The position numbers were made by a program, and so were the translations under genes. The notes below the pieces were generated by a model. That model saw only the letters and a program-made list of their open reading frames with translations. It did no database searches and was not told the DNA's origin. Shown here piece after piece: positions 16,882-24,340 of a stretch of 45,537 nucleotides of DNA (within the stretch, counting starts at the first letter, position 1; the number at the start of each line of letters is the position of its first letter). Where the stretch lies: positions 988,866 through 1,034,402 of the forward strand of contig NZ_GL883086.1 of NCBI RefSeq assembly GCF_000204035.1. The letters are read 5' to 3'. This stretch comes from Brevundimonas diminuta ATCC 11568 (GTDB lineage Bacteria > Pseudomonadota > Alphaproteobacteria > Caulobacterales > Caulobacteraceae).

Positions 16882-19797
16882 TCAAAACGTCTGGCGAAGG
16901 GCCACGTAGAATCGACGGCCGATGACGTCGTACAGGGTGGCGTCGGTGCTGCCCGGCGTGCCGTTGATGGTGACCGGCTCGGGGTCGAAGGCGTTTATCA
17001 CGCCGAAGCGTAAATCGGTCGCCTCGCTCAGCGACCAGCGCGCCTCGAGATCGACATAGCTGGCCGCCTTTGCAGACGGAGTCGTATTGGCTGGATTGGT
17101 GATCCGAGCCGTCGCCTTCATCTCGTCGATGAAGCGATGACGCGCCATAAACTGGAAATCACCGACGTCATACCGGGCCGTCGTGACCAGCTTCCACTCG
17201 GGCCGCCCTTGGAAGCCGGCGGAGTCGCGGAAGGGGTCGCCTGTGAAACTCTGTGTTTCGTACTTCTGCAGGCGGGTCGCCACCATATTGAGCGAGAGCG
17301 AGCCCGCATCCGGAAGGCCCAGATCGACAAGGTCCGCGCGCCAGTCCGCCTGCATGTCAAAGCCCGAGGTGCGGAAGGCGGCCAGATTCAGCATGGGCTG
17401 GCGAGACGCCTGAGTGATAACGCCCGTCGCCGGGTCGCGAGCGATCTGCTGACAGTAGATATTGCTGTTCGCAAAAGTCGGATTGTTGTCGAAACACTCC
17501 GACAGGCTGCTGCCGATCGTCAACGGTCCGATCGCATCTTCGACGCTGATGTCATAATAGTCGATGGAACCGGATATGTTGCTCAGCCAGGGCGTCTGGA
17601 ACGGCGAACGGAACACCAGGCCGATCGCATAGGTGTCGGCCGTTTCGGGGATCAGGTTCAGGCCGCTGGTGGTTGTCGCTGTCACCGTGTTGATGTTGTA
17701 GACATAGCTGTCGATCAGCCCGACCGGGACGCCCTGCGCCAGACACAGCTCTCGCACCGAAGCCGCGTTTTCGCTTGCACGATAGCGCGATCGAATATCG
17801 CAGGGATCGCCTGCGCCCGTGGTGGTGGAGCCGATGGTTGAAGCCGTCTTCACTGACGGCGCAAACAGTTCGCCGGCGCTCGGCGCGCGGATGGCCCGGG
17901 CGACCCCGCCCCTGAATTCCAGCAGGTCGTTCACCCGCCAGTTGGCGGTCGCCTTATAGGTCGAGACTGTGTCGACGTCGGCGTAGTCCGACACACGATA
18001 GCCCAGGTTAAGCTCCAGGCTCCGGACCAGAGGCAGATTGGCCAGCACGGGGATCAACACCTCCCCATAAACTTCCTTCACCTGAGTCCGTCCTTGCGTC
18101 GGCATCGCCTGGTTCGGCGAAATCACGTCGCCGGAGATATGCAGAGAATCCGGGTTGAAGGCGTAGGTGTTGCGCCGGAAGGACAGGCCCGCCGCGAATC
18201 GCACCTCGCCTGCCGGCAAGGTGAGCAGACCGCCTTGCAGGTTCAGTTCGGCGTCCGTCTGGCTGTATTCGCTGGTGTCCTTGGGCGAACGCCGCAGGAA
18301 GTTCAGGCAGGAAGCAGACAGCGCGGTCATACCAAACGGATCGAACCCTCCGTCGCACAAGGACGCGCCGCCGTCTGGGGCGTTCAACAGCTGCTGGGTT
18401 CCCGACAGCGAGGTCCATCCCGTCAACTGACGCGTCTCGTCCGTCCGGCCATATGAGACGTGCCCCTGCCAGGACCAGTCGCGATACGGCAGGGCCCCGG
18501 AGAGACCCAACACCACCTGGCCGACGCCATAGCTGAGATCGGTGCGCCGAGGTCCCGCGTATAGCGTCCGTTTTTCAAACGAGAACGCAGCGTTGGGATC
18601 TGGTCGTGAAGCCAGAAGAGCGCGCAAGTCCGCCGGAATGAAGGGGTTCGTCACCGGCACGGTGAGACCGGTCGTCGCATCCGCCACCGCCGCCGCCAAT
18701 TGGGTCGTTGAATCGTAAACGGTATAGTTGAACTGCAGCTGAGCCTTGACCGTGTCGGTGAGGTCGTAGTCGACCGCGCCGAAGATCGATCCGCGCGTCT
18801 GCGGCGTCTGCAAGTAGGTGTCGACCCCATTGAAGCCGACCGAAGAACCATTGTTGGTGAAGCCCATCTCGGCGCCCGGGCCGCGATAGTTGACCACGGA
18901 ACGCCCCGTGGCGAACAAGGTGCCGTCATCATTGAAGCCGAAGGTGCTGGTAGCTTGGACGGTTCCCGGCGCCACTCCGTACTGGGCGAACACCATATCT
19001 ACGGCAGACTGGCTCGGTCGATTGGCCGACGCCGGCAACAGGCCCTGGGGGATGGTCGCCGAAGCCGTCTGCTGACGCAGATAGAAGTCACGATCCACCG
19101 TCAGGATGGTCTCGCGCCGGCCATAGCCCGCCGACAGGACCGCATGGCCGCGACCGTCGGCGAAGGCCCCGCCGGCGGTGACATCCAAACGGAGGGTTTC
19201 GTCGTCGCCCTGACCAGACAGGCCATATTGAGCGTCGATCTGAAAGCCCTCGAAACGACGGTTGAGCTTGAAGTTCACCACCCCGGCCACGGCGTCGGAT
19301 CCATAGGTCGAAGACGCGCCCCCCGTGATCACCTCGACGCCCGAAATGAGCGCGCGAGGGATGGTGGTGATATCCACGACATTGTTCCCCGAGGAGGGTT
19401 GCAGACGGCGGCCGTCCAGCAGCACCAGGGTCCGCGAAGCGCCCAAGCCGCGTAGATCCACCGTGCCCTGCGCGCTCCCGCGCAATTGACCGGAGGTCGA
19501 CGTGTTCCCTGGCGTGAACTGGGGCATCTGCGCCAGCGCGGCCTCGACCGGCGCCCCTCCGGACGCCTCGATGAATTCCTTGCCGACTGTGACGACAGGG
19601 CTCTCCGCCTGGTAGTCTCGTCGCGAAATCCGGCTTCCGGTCACTACGATTTCACCGAGCTGGGTGGCTTGGTCAGCCGGCGCGGCGATCTCCGGCGGAG
19701 TGCTGTCGGAAGCCGCCTCCTGCCCACAAACTTGAGACGCAAAAAAGACGGTTGCAAAGGCTGCTGTCGACGACAGCAGATTCTGGCGCAGCTTCAT
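16882..19797 (-). CDS. TonB-dependent outer-membrane receptor
   Basis: A 971-residue receptor. It has a signal peptide (to about residue 25, CGQEA), a TonB-box-like segment GEIVVTGSRISRRDY (about 47-61), a plug domain (about 60-185; VDLRGLGASRTLVLLDGRR, ITGGASSTYGSDAVAGVVNF) and a 22-strand barrel ending in an aromatic residue (VALRQTF). A ggagga site precedes the ATG. The plug style is that of the large alphaproteobacterial receptors for carbohydrates and plant-derived compounds rather than a siderophore-specific class. The linked hydrolase suggests an ester or glycoside-like ligand. It is divergent from the proline-racemase-family gene across a 504-base regulatory gap. Confidence 0.95.
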   Translation of the reverse strand: MKLRQNLLSSTAAFATVFFASQVCGQEAASDSTPPEIAAPADQATQLGEIVVTGSRISRRDYQAESPVVTVGKEFIEASGGAPVEAALAQMPQFTPGNTSTSGQLRGSAQGTVDLRGLGASRTLVLLDGRRLQPSSGNNVVDITTIPRALISGVEVITGGASSTYGSDAVAGVVNFKLNRRFEGFQIDAQYGLSGQGDDETLRLDVTAGGAFADGRGHAVLSAGYGRRETILTVDRDFYLRQQTASATIPQGLLPASANRPSQSAVDMVFAQYGVAPGTVQATSTFGFNDDGTLFATGRSVVNYRGPGAEMGFTNNGSSVGFNGVDTYLQTPQTRGSIFGAVDYDLTDTVKAQLQFNYTVYDSTTQLAAAVADATTGLTVPVTNPFIPADLRALLASRPDPNAAFSFEKRTLYAGPRRTDLSYGVGQVVLGLSGALPYRDWSWQGHVSYGRTDETRQLTGWTSLSGTQQLLNAPDGGASLCDGGFDPFGMTALSASCLNFLRRSPKDTSEYSQTDAELNLQGGLLTLPAGEVRFAAGLSFRRNTYAFNPDSLHISGDVISPNQAMPTQGRTQVKEVYGEVLIPVLANLPLVRSLELNLGYRVSDYADVDTVSTYKATANWRVNDLLEFRGGVARAIRAPSAGELFAPSVKTASTIGSTTTGAGDPCDIRSRYRASENAASVRELCLAQGVPVGLIDSYVYNINTVTATTTSGLNLIPETADTYAIGLVFRSPFQTPWLSNISGSIDYYDISVEDAIGPLTIGSSLSECFDNNPTFANSNIYCQQIARDPATGVITQASRQPMLNLAAFRTSGFDMQADWRADLVDLGLPDAGSLSLNMVATRLQKYETQSFTGDPFRDSAGFQGRPEWKLVTTARYDVGDFQFMARHRFIDEMKATARITNPANTTPSAKAASYVDLEARWSLSEATDLRFGVINAFDPEPVTINGTPGSTDATLYDVIGRRFYVALRQTF

Positions 19798-20301
19798 GTC
19801 ATCCTCCCACGGCGCGCTATTGTCGCGCGCTCAGATCAACCGCGTTGTTAAGACGCGGATAGAACTTGTTGGATCGAAGCTTTCGGAGATCTCGCCGCCC
19901 GGTCGCTCGACCTTTTATAAGGCCAACACGCGTGTTGCATCAGGACAAATGCTTTTTTGGTATAAGCTTATCGGATCGCCGCACCGAACGCGGACATCAC
20001 CCGGATAAGGGGCAAAAAGGCGAGCGGGGGCACCTCACGAATCCAGCCAGCGCAGGCGCTCAGGCGCATTCGAACGACTTTGACGATAATCGGCGGACCG
20101 CTCGACGAGAGCATCGTAATTCAACTCTCGGTCGTTCTCAGATCGTGGAAGAAAAGTTGCGAGCCCGTGCGCATTCTGCTCCTCATCGACGACAAGCTCC
20201 ATTTCGGCGCACGCTGAAACGGCGCAATCTGGCCGGCCCCTCCCGATCAAGGCGTGGAGCCGCCGCGATCTAACCAGGGTAAAGGAAGGATTAAGATTGA
20301 T
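19798..20301. promoter_or_regulatory. Divergent regulatory region between TonB receptor and racemase-family gene
   Basis: No convincing gene is seen in these 504 bases. It holds an inverted repeat with arms ccgcgt/acgcgg (19840-19858), a perfect 14-bp palindrome (19924-19937), and an ataagcttat palindrome (19962-19971). The half near the receptor therefore looks like a control region. The half near 20302 is GC-rich and has only the ribosome site aaaggaagga for the next gene. A minus-strand frame with an internal ATG at 20202 runs to 20035 (55 residues from that ATG) but has no ribosome site and no recognised family. Confidence 0.55.
19924..19937. promoter_or_regulatory. Perfect 14-bp palindrome, candidate operator
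   Basis: CAACACGCGTGTTG reads identically on both strands and sits 127 bases upstream of the TonB receptor start codon. Perfect operators of this size are typical of dimeric repressors (TetR, LacI or GntR type). A TetR gene lies downstream of the other divergent arm at 21398 and is the closest candidate binder. This is an inference from symmetry and position. Confidence 0.5.
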
Positions 20302-21348
20302 ATGAACGCGCCGACCGAGGCCGTCACGCTCCGCACGCTCGACATGCACACGGCCGGAGAACCTGTCCGCATCGTGGAAGCGGGCTATCCTGAGTTGGTC
20401 GGAGCGACCCTTCTCGAAAAGCGACGCGACGCGCATCGGAATCATGACCACCTTCGGCGCGCCTTGATGCTCGAACCGCGCGGCCATGCCGACATGTATG
20501 GCGTCATCCCGACCTCAGCCTGTCACCCGGACGCCGATTTCGCCGCGCTGTTCACGCACCAGGAAGGCTACAGCACCATGTGCGGTCATGCCACGCTCGC
20601 CCTGGGCCGGTGGGCGGTCGACAGCGGCCGGGTCCGGATCGGGGATGACCGCGCCAGGTTCAAGCTGGAAGCGCCTTGCGGCGTGGTGGACGTGGAAGTC
20701 TGGAAAGACGCCGAAGAGGTGCGGGTGGCGTTTGAAAGCGTCGAGGCCTATTGCCCTGAGTTGGATCAGGCGGTCGAAGTGCCCGGGTTCGGATCCGTTC
20801 AACTCGACATCGCCTTCGGGGGCGCGTTCTACGCCGTGCTTCCCGCATCGAGGCTCGGCCTGTCCCTCATGGACACGCCCTTGGCCGAACTGGCGGCGGC
20901 AGCCGTCGCAATCACCGATGCAGTGCGCGCAACCCTGCCGGTGCGACATCCTTCAGAACCCGATCTCGGCTTCCTCTACGGGACGATCCTCACCGACGAC
21001 ACGCCGCTGGGCGATCACGGCGGGCTGCCGAGCTACAATCTGTGCGTTTTCGCCGAGGGGCAAATCGACCGTTCTCCGACCGGCAGCGGCGTAACGGCGC
21101 GCATCGCACTGTGCGCCGCGAGAGGCGAGATGCAGCCAGGCCAATCCTGCGAAATTCGCGGCGTCTCCGGCCAGGGCTTCACCGGGACCCTGGCGCGAGT
21201 CTCGGAGGACGAGCGGGGGATCGTCTCACGGGTCAGGGTGGAGGGAACCTCGCATTACATCGGACGCTCGGAGTTTGTCTGCGAACCTTCAGATCCATTC
21301 GCCTGGGGCTTTGAATTGCCCGTCAAGCTAAACGCGTTGTCCAGATGA
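20302..21348 (+). CDS. Proline racemase-family protein, trans-3-hydroxy-L-proline dehydratase type
   Basis: A 348-residue cytoplasmic enzyme. I chose the ATG at 20302 because aaaggaagga lies about ten bases upstream and the longer frame (20254) adds no conserved sequence. The first catalytic position is the usual Cys94 in STMCGHATL. The second, normally cysteine in proline racemase and 4-hydroxyproline epimerase (SPCGTGT), is Thr260 in DRSPTGSGV. In this family Cys/Thr is the hallmark of trans-3-hydroxy-L-proline dehydratases, as in human L3HYPDH. So dehydration of 3-hydroxyproline is more likely than racemisation. No pyrroline-carboxylate reductase or proline pathway gene is adjacent. Confidence 0.9.
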   Translation: MNAPTEAVTLRTLDMHTAGEPVRIVEAGYPELVGATLLEKRRDAHRNHDHLRRALMLEPRGHADMYGVIPTSACHPDADFAALFTHQEGYSTMCGHATLALGRWAVDSGRVRIGDDRARFKLEAPCGVVDVEVWKDAEEVRVAFESVEAYCPELDQAVEVPGFGSVQLDIAFGGAFYAVLPASRLGLSLMDTPLAELAAAAVAITDAVRATLPVRHPSEPDLGFLYGTILTDDTPLGDHGGLPSYNLCVFAEGQIDRSPTGSGVTARIALCAARGEMQPGQSCEIRGVSGQGFTGTLARVSEDERGIVSRVRVEGTSHYIGRSEFVCEPSDPFAWGFELPVKLNALSR

Positions 21349-21397
21349 TCACGCCCTGCCCCAAACTCGATCCCTAAGCCCTTGCGAGACGCCTCCG

Positions 21398-22009
21398 ATG
21401 ATCAGAAAGGCGCGGAACCCTTCTCAACCCGGGCGCGCGGAGGGGCGCTGCAGGGATGCGGACGTCACGAGAAAGGCGCTGCTTCGGTCCGCGGCCGAAC
21501 TGTTCGCCGAACACGGATTCGACAAGGTGCGCGTGCGCGCCATAGGCCACAGGGCGAATGTGGATCCTTCCCTGATCAACCGCTACTTCGGAGGGAAGGA
21601 AGATCTTTTCTCGGAGGTCGTGAAGGCTTGTCATTCCGGTTGGCGTGACAGCTGGAGCGAACGGGTCGCCCTCGCCGAAAAACTCGTCGACGAGGCGCTT
21701 TTCGGCGACGGAGCCACGCCGCTTCTTCTGGGTGCGCACATCCTGCTCCGTTCAAGCGGCTCTGAGCGTGCGCGTCGTATTATCGACGCTACACTCGGGA
21801 CTGACGCCTACGCAGAGCTCGAAGCCTGGGTCGGAGGTGAAAACGCCGACATTCGCGCTCGGCTGCTCATGGCGACGATCGGGGGAGTCATGCTGGCGCG
21901 AGACTTGGGCGGCGATTTCGATATGTCGCCGGCAAGGCAGGACGCGCTTCGCGCCCAGCTTGTCCTTTCTCTGCAGCTCCTTCTCCACGTCAAACCGCCG
22001 AACATCTGA
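21398..22009 (+). CDS. TetR/AcrR-family regulator
   Basis: A 203-residue regulator. The N-terminal HTH covers about 24-70: TRKALLRSAAELFAEHGFDKVRVRAIGHRANVDPSLINRYFGGKEDLF. A helical ligand domain follows. The first 20 residues are basic and atypical; a GTG start near 21467 (VTRKALL) would give the more usual family length. It follows the racemase-family gene by 49 bases on the same strand and may be cotranscribed. The target could be the palindrome at 19924, unproven. Confidence 0.88.
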   Translation: MIRKARNPSQPGRAEGRCRDADVTRKALLRSAAELFAEHGFDKVRVRAIGHRANVDPSLINRYFGGKEDLFSEVVKACHSGWRDSWSERVALAEKLVDEALFGDGATPLLLGAHILLRSSGSERARRIIDATLGTDAYAELEAWVGGENADIRARLLMATIGGVMLARDLGGDFDMSPARQDALRAQLVLSLQLLLHVKPPNI

Positions 22010-22082
22010 GGGCCGCTCGACGGTATCACGCCCACGAGCATTATGAGCATCCGCGACAAATGGCCGGATATCGTAAAGACGG

Positions 22083-22449
22083 TCAGCCGCCGCTCGCCCG
22101 TGTAGGGCGCCCAGTGCATTGAGCGAAAAGTGCAATCGCCCGATCGCAAACCGCACAATGGCCAGCACAGCAATCCCGCATCAGGAAGGCCAAGAGACCC
22201 GACAAGCGCGTGAAAGCCGCGCTGTAAATAATCCAGCGCCCGGCCCGACGGCTCTCGATCAGACCAGCCGCCTCGAGTTGCCCGAGGTGAAAGGACAGGC
22301 GCGACACAGGCGCGCCCTCGAGCGCGTCAGCGATAGAGCCCAGCCCGCAGCCCCTCGGCGCCTGCAACAATCAACAAGCGCACGATGCGCAGGCGCGTTT
22401 TGTTGGAGATGGCGGCAAGCGCCTTCACCGCTTGATCTTCGTCCACCAT
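22083..22449 (-). pseudogene. arsR: ArsR-family metalloregulator broken by a frameshift
   Basis: Reading the minus strand from the ATG at 22449 gives MVDEDQAVKALAAISNKTRL, then RIVRLLIVAGAEGLRAG and a stop near 22336. The rest of the protein continues in another frame: SIADALEGAPVSRLSFHLGQ, LEAAGLIESRRAGRWIIYS, and a C-terminal cysteine cluster DCCAGHCAVC. Joined, the two parts form one complete winged-helix ArsR protein of about 120 residues. A single extra base near 22337-22342 explains the break. The intact gene would sense arsenite through such cysteines. Either the gene is dead or the base is an assembly error. It is divergent from a severed arsenite permease, its natural partner. Confidence 0.82.
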
Positions 22450-22582
22450 CGCCCCATCATTCGCCAATAATTGAAATGCCGCCCCCGCCTCCCCCACCAG
22501 TTCAGAGCGTGCGGCTTCCCCTCAACAAAGCCAAGCCGCCGGAACCAGAAGCGGCGGACGCTTCTGTCACTGGATTTAAAGT

Positions 22583-22790
22583 ATGGTGCTACAAGCCCTT
22601 CGTGATCGACTCGAGTCCGGGCAGGTCGGCATCTATTTCCTGACCGTGGCGTGCGCAGCCGTGATCGGCTGGGCCGCCCCGGGAACCGAGAGTTGGGAAT
22701 CTATCATCACTCCAGCCCTGGCGGTGATGCTATTCGCGACATTTCTCCAGGTACCTCTGGGCGACCTCGGAAGGGGATGCCCCCCACCCT
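22583..22790 (+). pseudogene. N-terminal fragment of an ACR3-type arsenite permease
   Basis: The frame starts MVLQALRDRLESGQVGIYFL and runs through two hydrophobic stretches (TVACAAVIGWAAPG; ITPALAVMLFATFLQVPLGDLGR). This is the start of the arsenite efflux permeases of the bile-acid:sodium-symporter/ACR3 fold, normally over 300 residues. Similarity stops after LQVPLGDLGR at about 22770, and the frame ends at 22801 after unrelated residues (GCPPPFLT). The remaining eight or so helices are absent from the window, so the gene is dead. It is divergent from the broken arsR, as expected of an ars operon remnant. Confidence 0.78.
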
Positions 22791-23133
22791 TCCTCACATA
22801 GCGATCATCTTGAACACCAGTGAGATCGCGACGGCCCTGTTGGTTTCGCTATACAAACTCACCGGAGATAGCCTTGCCGACATCAAAGCTGCGGTGACAG
22901 GTCGTCGTCCGGTCGTGCAGGAAGATCTATTCAGCAACGCGTTTTATGATGATGGTATTTCGCGCTTGAGAGCCATCGTCGCGTTATTGCAAAATTCCGG
23001 TGTCGAGTTCGACATCTACGAAATCGGCGAGGGCGAGCGTTATGATGACGCGGACCTCGATAGGTGCAGGATCACAAGTGAAACACTGGGAAACATCCTT
23101 TCGGGATCACAACGAGAGCCTGAGCAAACATAG
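22777..23133 (+). CDS. Orphan protein of about 118 residues, unknown function
   Basis: The frame begins right where the permease similarity ends. Its body has a regular alpha/beta look: IAIILNTSEIATALLVSLYK, LTGDSLADIKAAVTGRRPVV, ISRLRAIVALLQNSGVEFDIYEI. This resembles the ribosomal L7/L12 C-terminal fold pattern (helix with DIKAAV, glycine, strand, helix, strand), which also occurs in small standalone bacterial proteins. ATG 22777 is in frame, but TTG 22810 may be the true start. GC content falls here and codon use differs from the flanks, so it likely arrived with the segment that cut the permease. I do not assign a function. Confidence 0.5.
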   Translation: MPPTLPHIAIILNTSEIATALLVSLYKLTGDSLADIKAAVTGRRPVVQEDLFSNAFYDDGISRLRAIVALLQNSGVEFDIYEIGEGERYDDADLDRCRITSETLGNILSGSQREPEQT

Positions 23134-23475
23134 ACCTTTCAACGCTTGAAATCATAAGTTTTGGCGGCTCGGTACAGGACGAGAACCCGACTTCACGGTT
23201 TTGAGCATTAACGGTGCATCAGACCCGAACCATGCCTTCACACTCATTCGGCCAGAGATCGAGCTGACCATAATCGAAAGCGGCATGTCGGCCCAATTCT
23301 CGAAGTCTCTCTGGATATGTTATCGCAGAAGAAGCATGATACGATCAGTGGGACGCTCATCCGTACAGCCGTGAAGAATTGGGATGAGGTGAGCGAATCC
23401 TACACGTTCGAGATGCACGGTGAGACTTGCAAGGCATCATTGCGCGACACCTTGAGCGACGAAGAAGAATTCTCA
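23134..23475 (+). pseudogene. Decayed low-GC ORF fragments
   Basis: No open gene spans this stretch, but protein-like segments run on in successive frames: DLSTLEIISFGGSVQDEN (from about 23134), then PDFTVLSINGASDPNHAFTL and RPEIELTIIESGMSAQFSK (to about 23320), then VSLDMLSQKKHDTISGTLIR and AVKNWDEVSESYTFEMHGE (to about 23475). Read together they suggest one protein with two frameshifts, cut off at its end by the IS remnant. The family is not recognised. It may have been the partner of the orphan gene just upstream. Confidence 0.4.
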
Positions 23476-24122
23476 GAGTCCGTTTGAGAATGCTCAAGGA
23501 TGGACGATCCTGCGCAGCATGAGGCTTCCGAGGGCGATGTGGATCATGGCTTCGGAGACGTCGAGGCGCTGTTCGTAGTCTCGGACGAGGCGCTTCCACC
23601 GGGTCATCCAGCCGAAGGTTCGCTCGACGACCCATCGCCGGGGGAGGACCTTGAAGCGGGGCTCTTTATCGGTGCGCCGCACGATCTCTAGGACGAAGTC
23701 GCGATAGGCGGCGGCGTCCATGAGGCGGGTGCGGTCATAGGCACCGTCGGCGAAAAGGTGCTTGAGCCAGGGCCAACGCTTTCGGATGGCTGCGACGATA
23801 GTCTGGGCACCGGCGCTGTCGGAGATGTCTGCGGTGGTGAGATTCACCATCAGCAGCCTGCCCGACTGCGATATGCCGTTTGCGGCCAACGACTTTCTTG
23901 CCCGCATCGAAGCCGCGCTTTTCCGCCGCGGGCGCCTTGATTGACTGGCTGTCGACGACCGCTGCGGTCGGACTTTGCTCCCGGTTCTCGCGCTCGCGGT
24001 CAAGCATCAGCGCGACATCGTGGATCGTGCGAAACAGCAGTCGACGTACGAACCGCCGGAACCACCAGTAGACTGTTTGCCAGGGTGGGAAGTCGTTCGG
24101 CAGCATCCGCCAGTGGCGTCAG
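23475..24122 (-). mobile_element. IS5-family insertion sequence remnant
   Basis: The segment contains the catalytic part of an IS5-family (IS427-like) transposase on the minus strand, plus a short downstream end. The left boundary is estimated from the sequence after the transposase stop (gagtccgtttgagaatgctc around 23476-23495), which looks like an IS terminus. The other boundary near 24115-24122 is where transposase similarity stops, because the N-terminal 70 or so codons and the matching terminal repeat are missing. I could not find a paired inverted repeat or target duplication, so the element is probably immobile. Confidence 0.7.
23494..24106 (-). pseudogene. IS5-family transposase, truncated and frameshifted
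   Basis: From 24106 the minus strand reads MLPNDFPPWQTVYWWFRRFV, then [32 protein letters not shown], in one frame. After about 23864 the protein continues in another frame: [53 protein letters not shown] and [14 protein letters not shown] to the stop at 23494. Family members usually read HIAVDTDGRLLMVN at the join, so about eight bases appear to be lost there. In-frame reading upstream hits a stop immediately before RHWRMLP, where the N-terminal domain should be. The DDE-type catalytic core is thus split and the enzyme inactive. Confidence 0.8.
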
Positions 24123-24323
24123 ATCTCGGTGCAGTCGAACACCCTGTCCTTCGCTCAGAAGGTCATGCCGTCCGGGATCACGCTGCAGCGACAAGGGGGA
24201 CTGCTGACGCAACTGCTCGACGGGCTGGGCGCTTCAACCCTGGTCCAGTTGGACGTCGTCAAGGACGCCCAGTTGGTCCTCCACATGCCGACGCCGATCA
24301 CGGCCGCCGGTTCGTTCCGATAA
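24123..24323 (+). pseudogene. C-terminal tail of an unidentified gene cut by the IS remnant
   Basis: Immediately beyond the IS remnant a high-GC frame reads QSNTLSFAQKVMPSGITLQ, LLTQLLDGLGASTLVQLDVV and KDAQLVLHMPTPITAAG, ending at TAA 24321-24323. Codon use is like the resident genome, and the frame has no proper start: it begins at the IS edge. It looks like the last 65 or so residues of a resident protein whose front was lost. The intact hydrolase follows after 17 bases, so the two were probably an operon. I do not recognise the family. Confidence 0.42.
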
Positions 24324-24340
24324 CGACAAGGAGACAGACC

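Noticed and set aside
20035-20202. 55-residue minus-strand frame (ELVVDEEQNAHGLATF...) in the divergent gap
   Set aside because: Composition is plausible, but there is no ribosome site, no recognised family, and it lies in a control region. Left as undecided rather than called.
23975-24340. N-terminal extension of the chloroperoxidase to 400 residues
   Set aside because: The extension is read-through antisense to the IS remnant. The ATG at 24341 has a good ribosome site and the family N-terminus.
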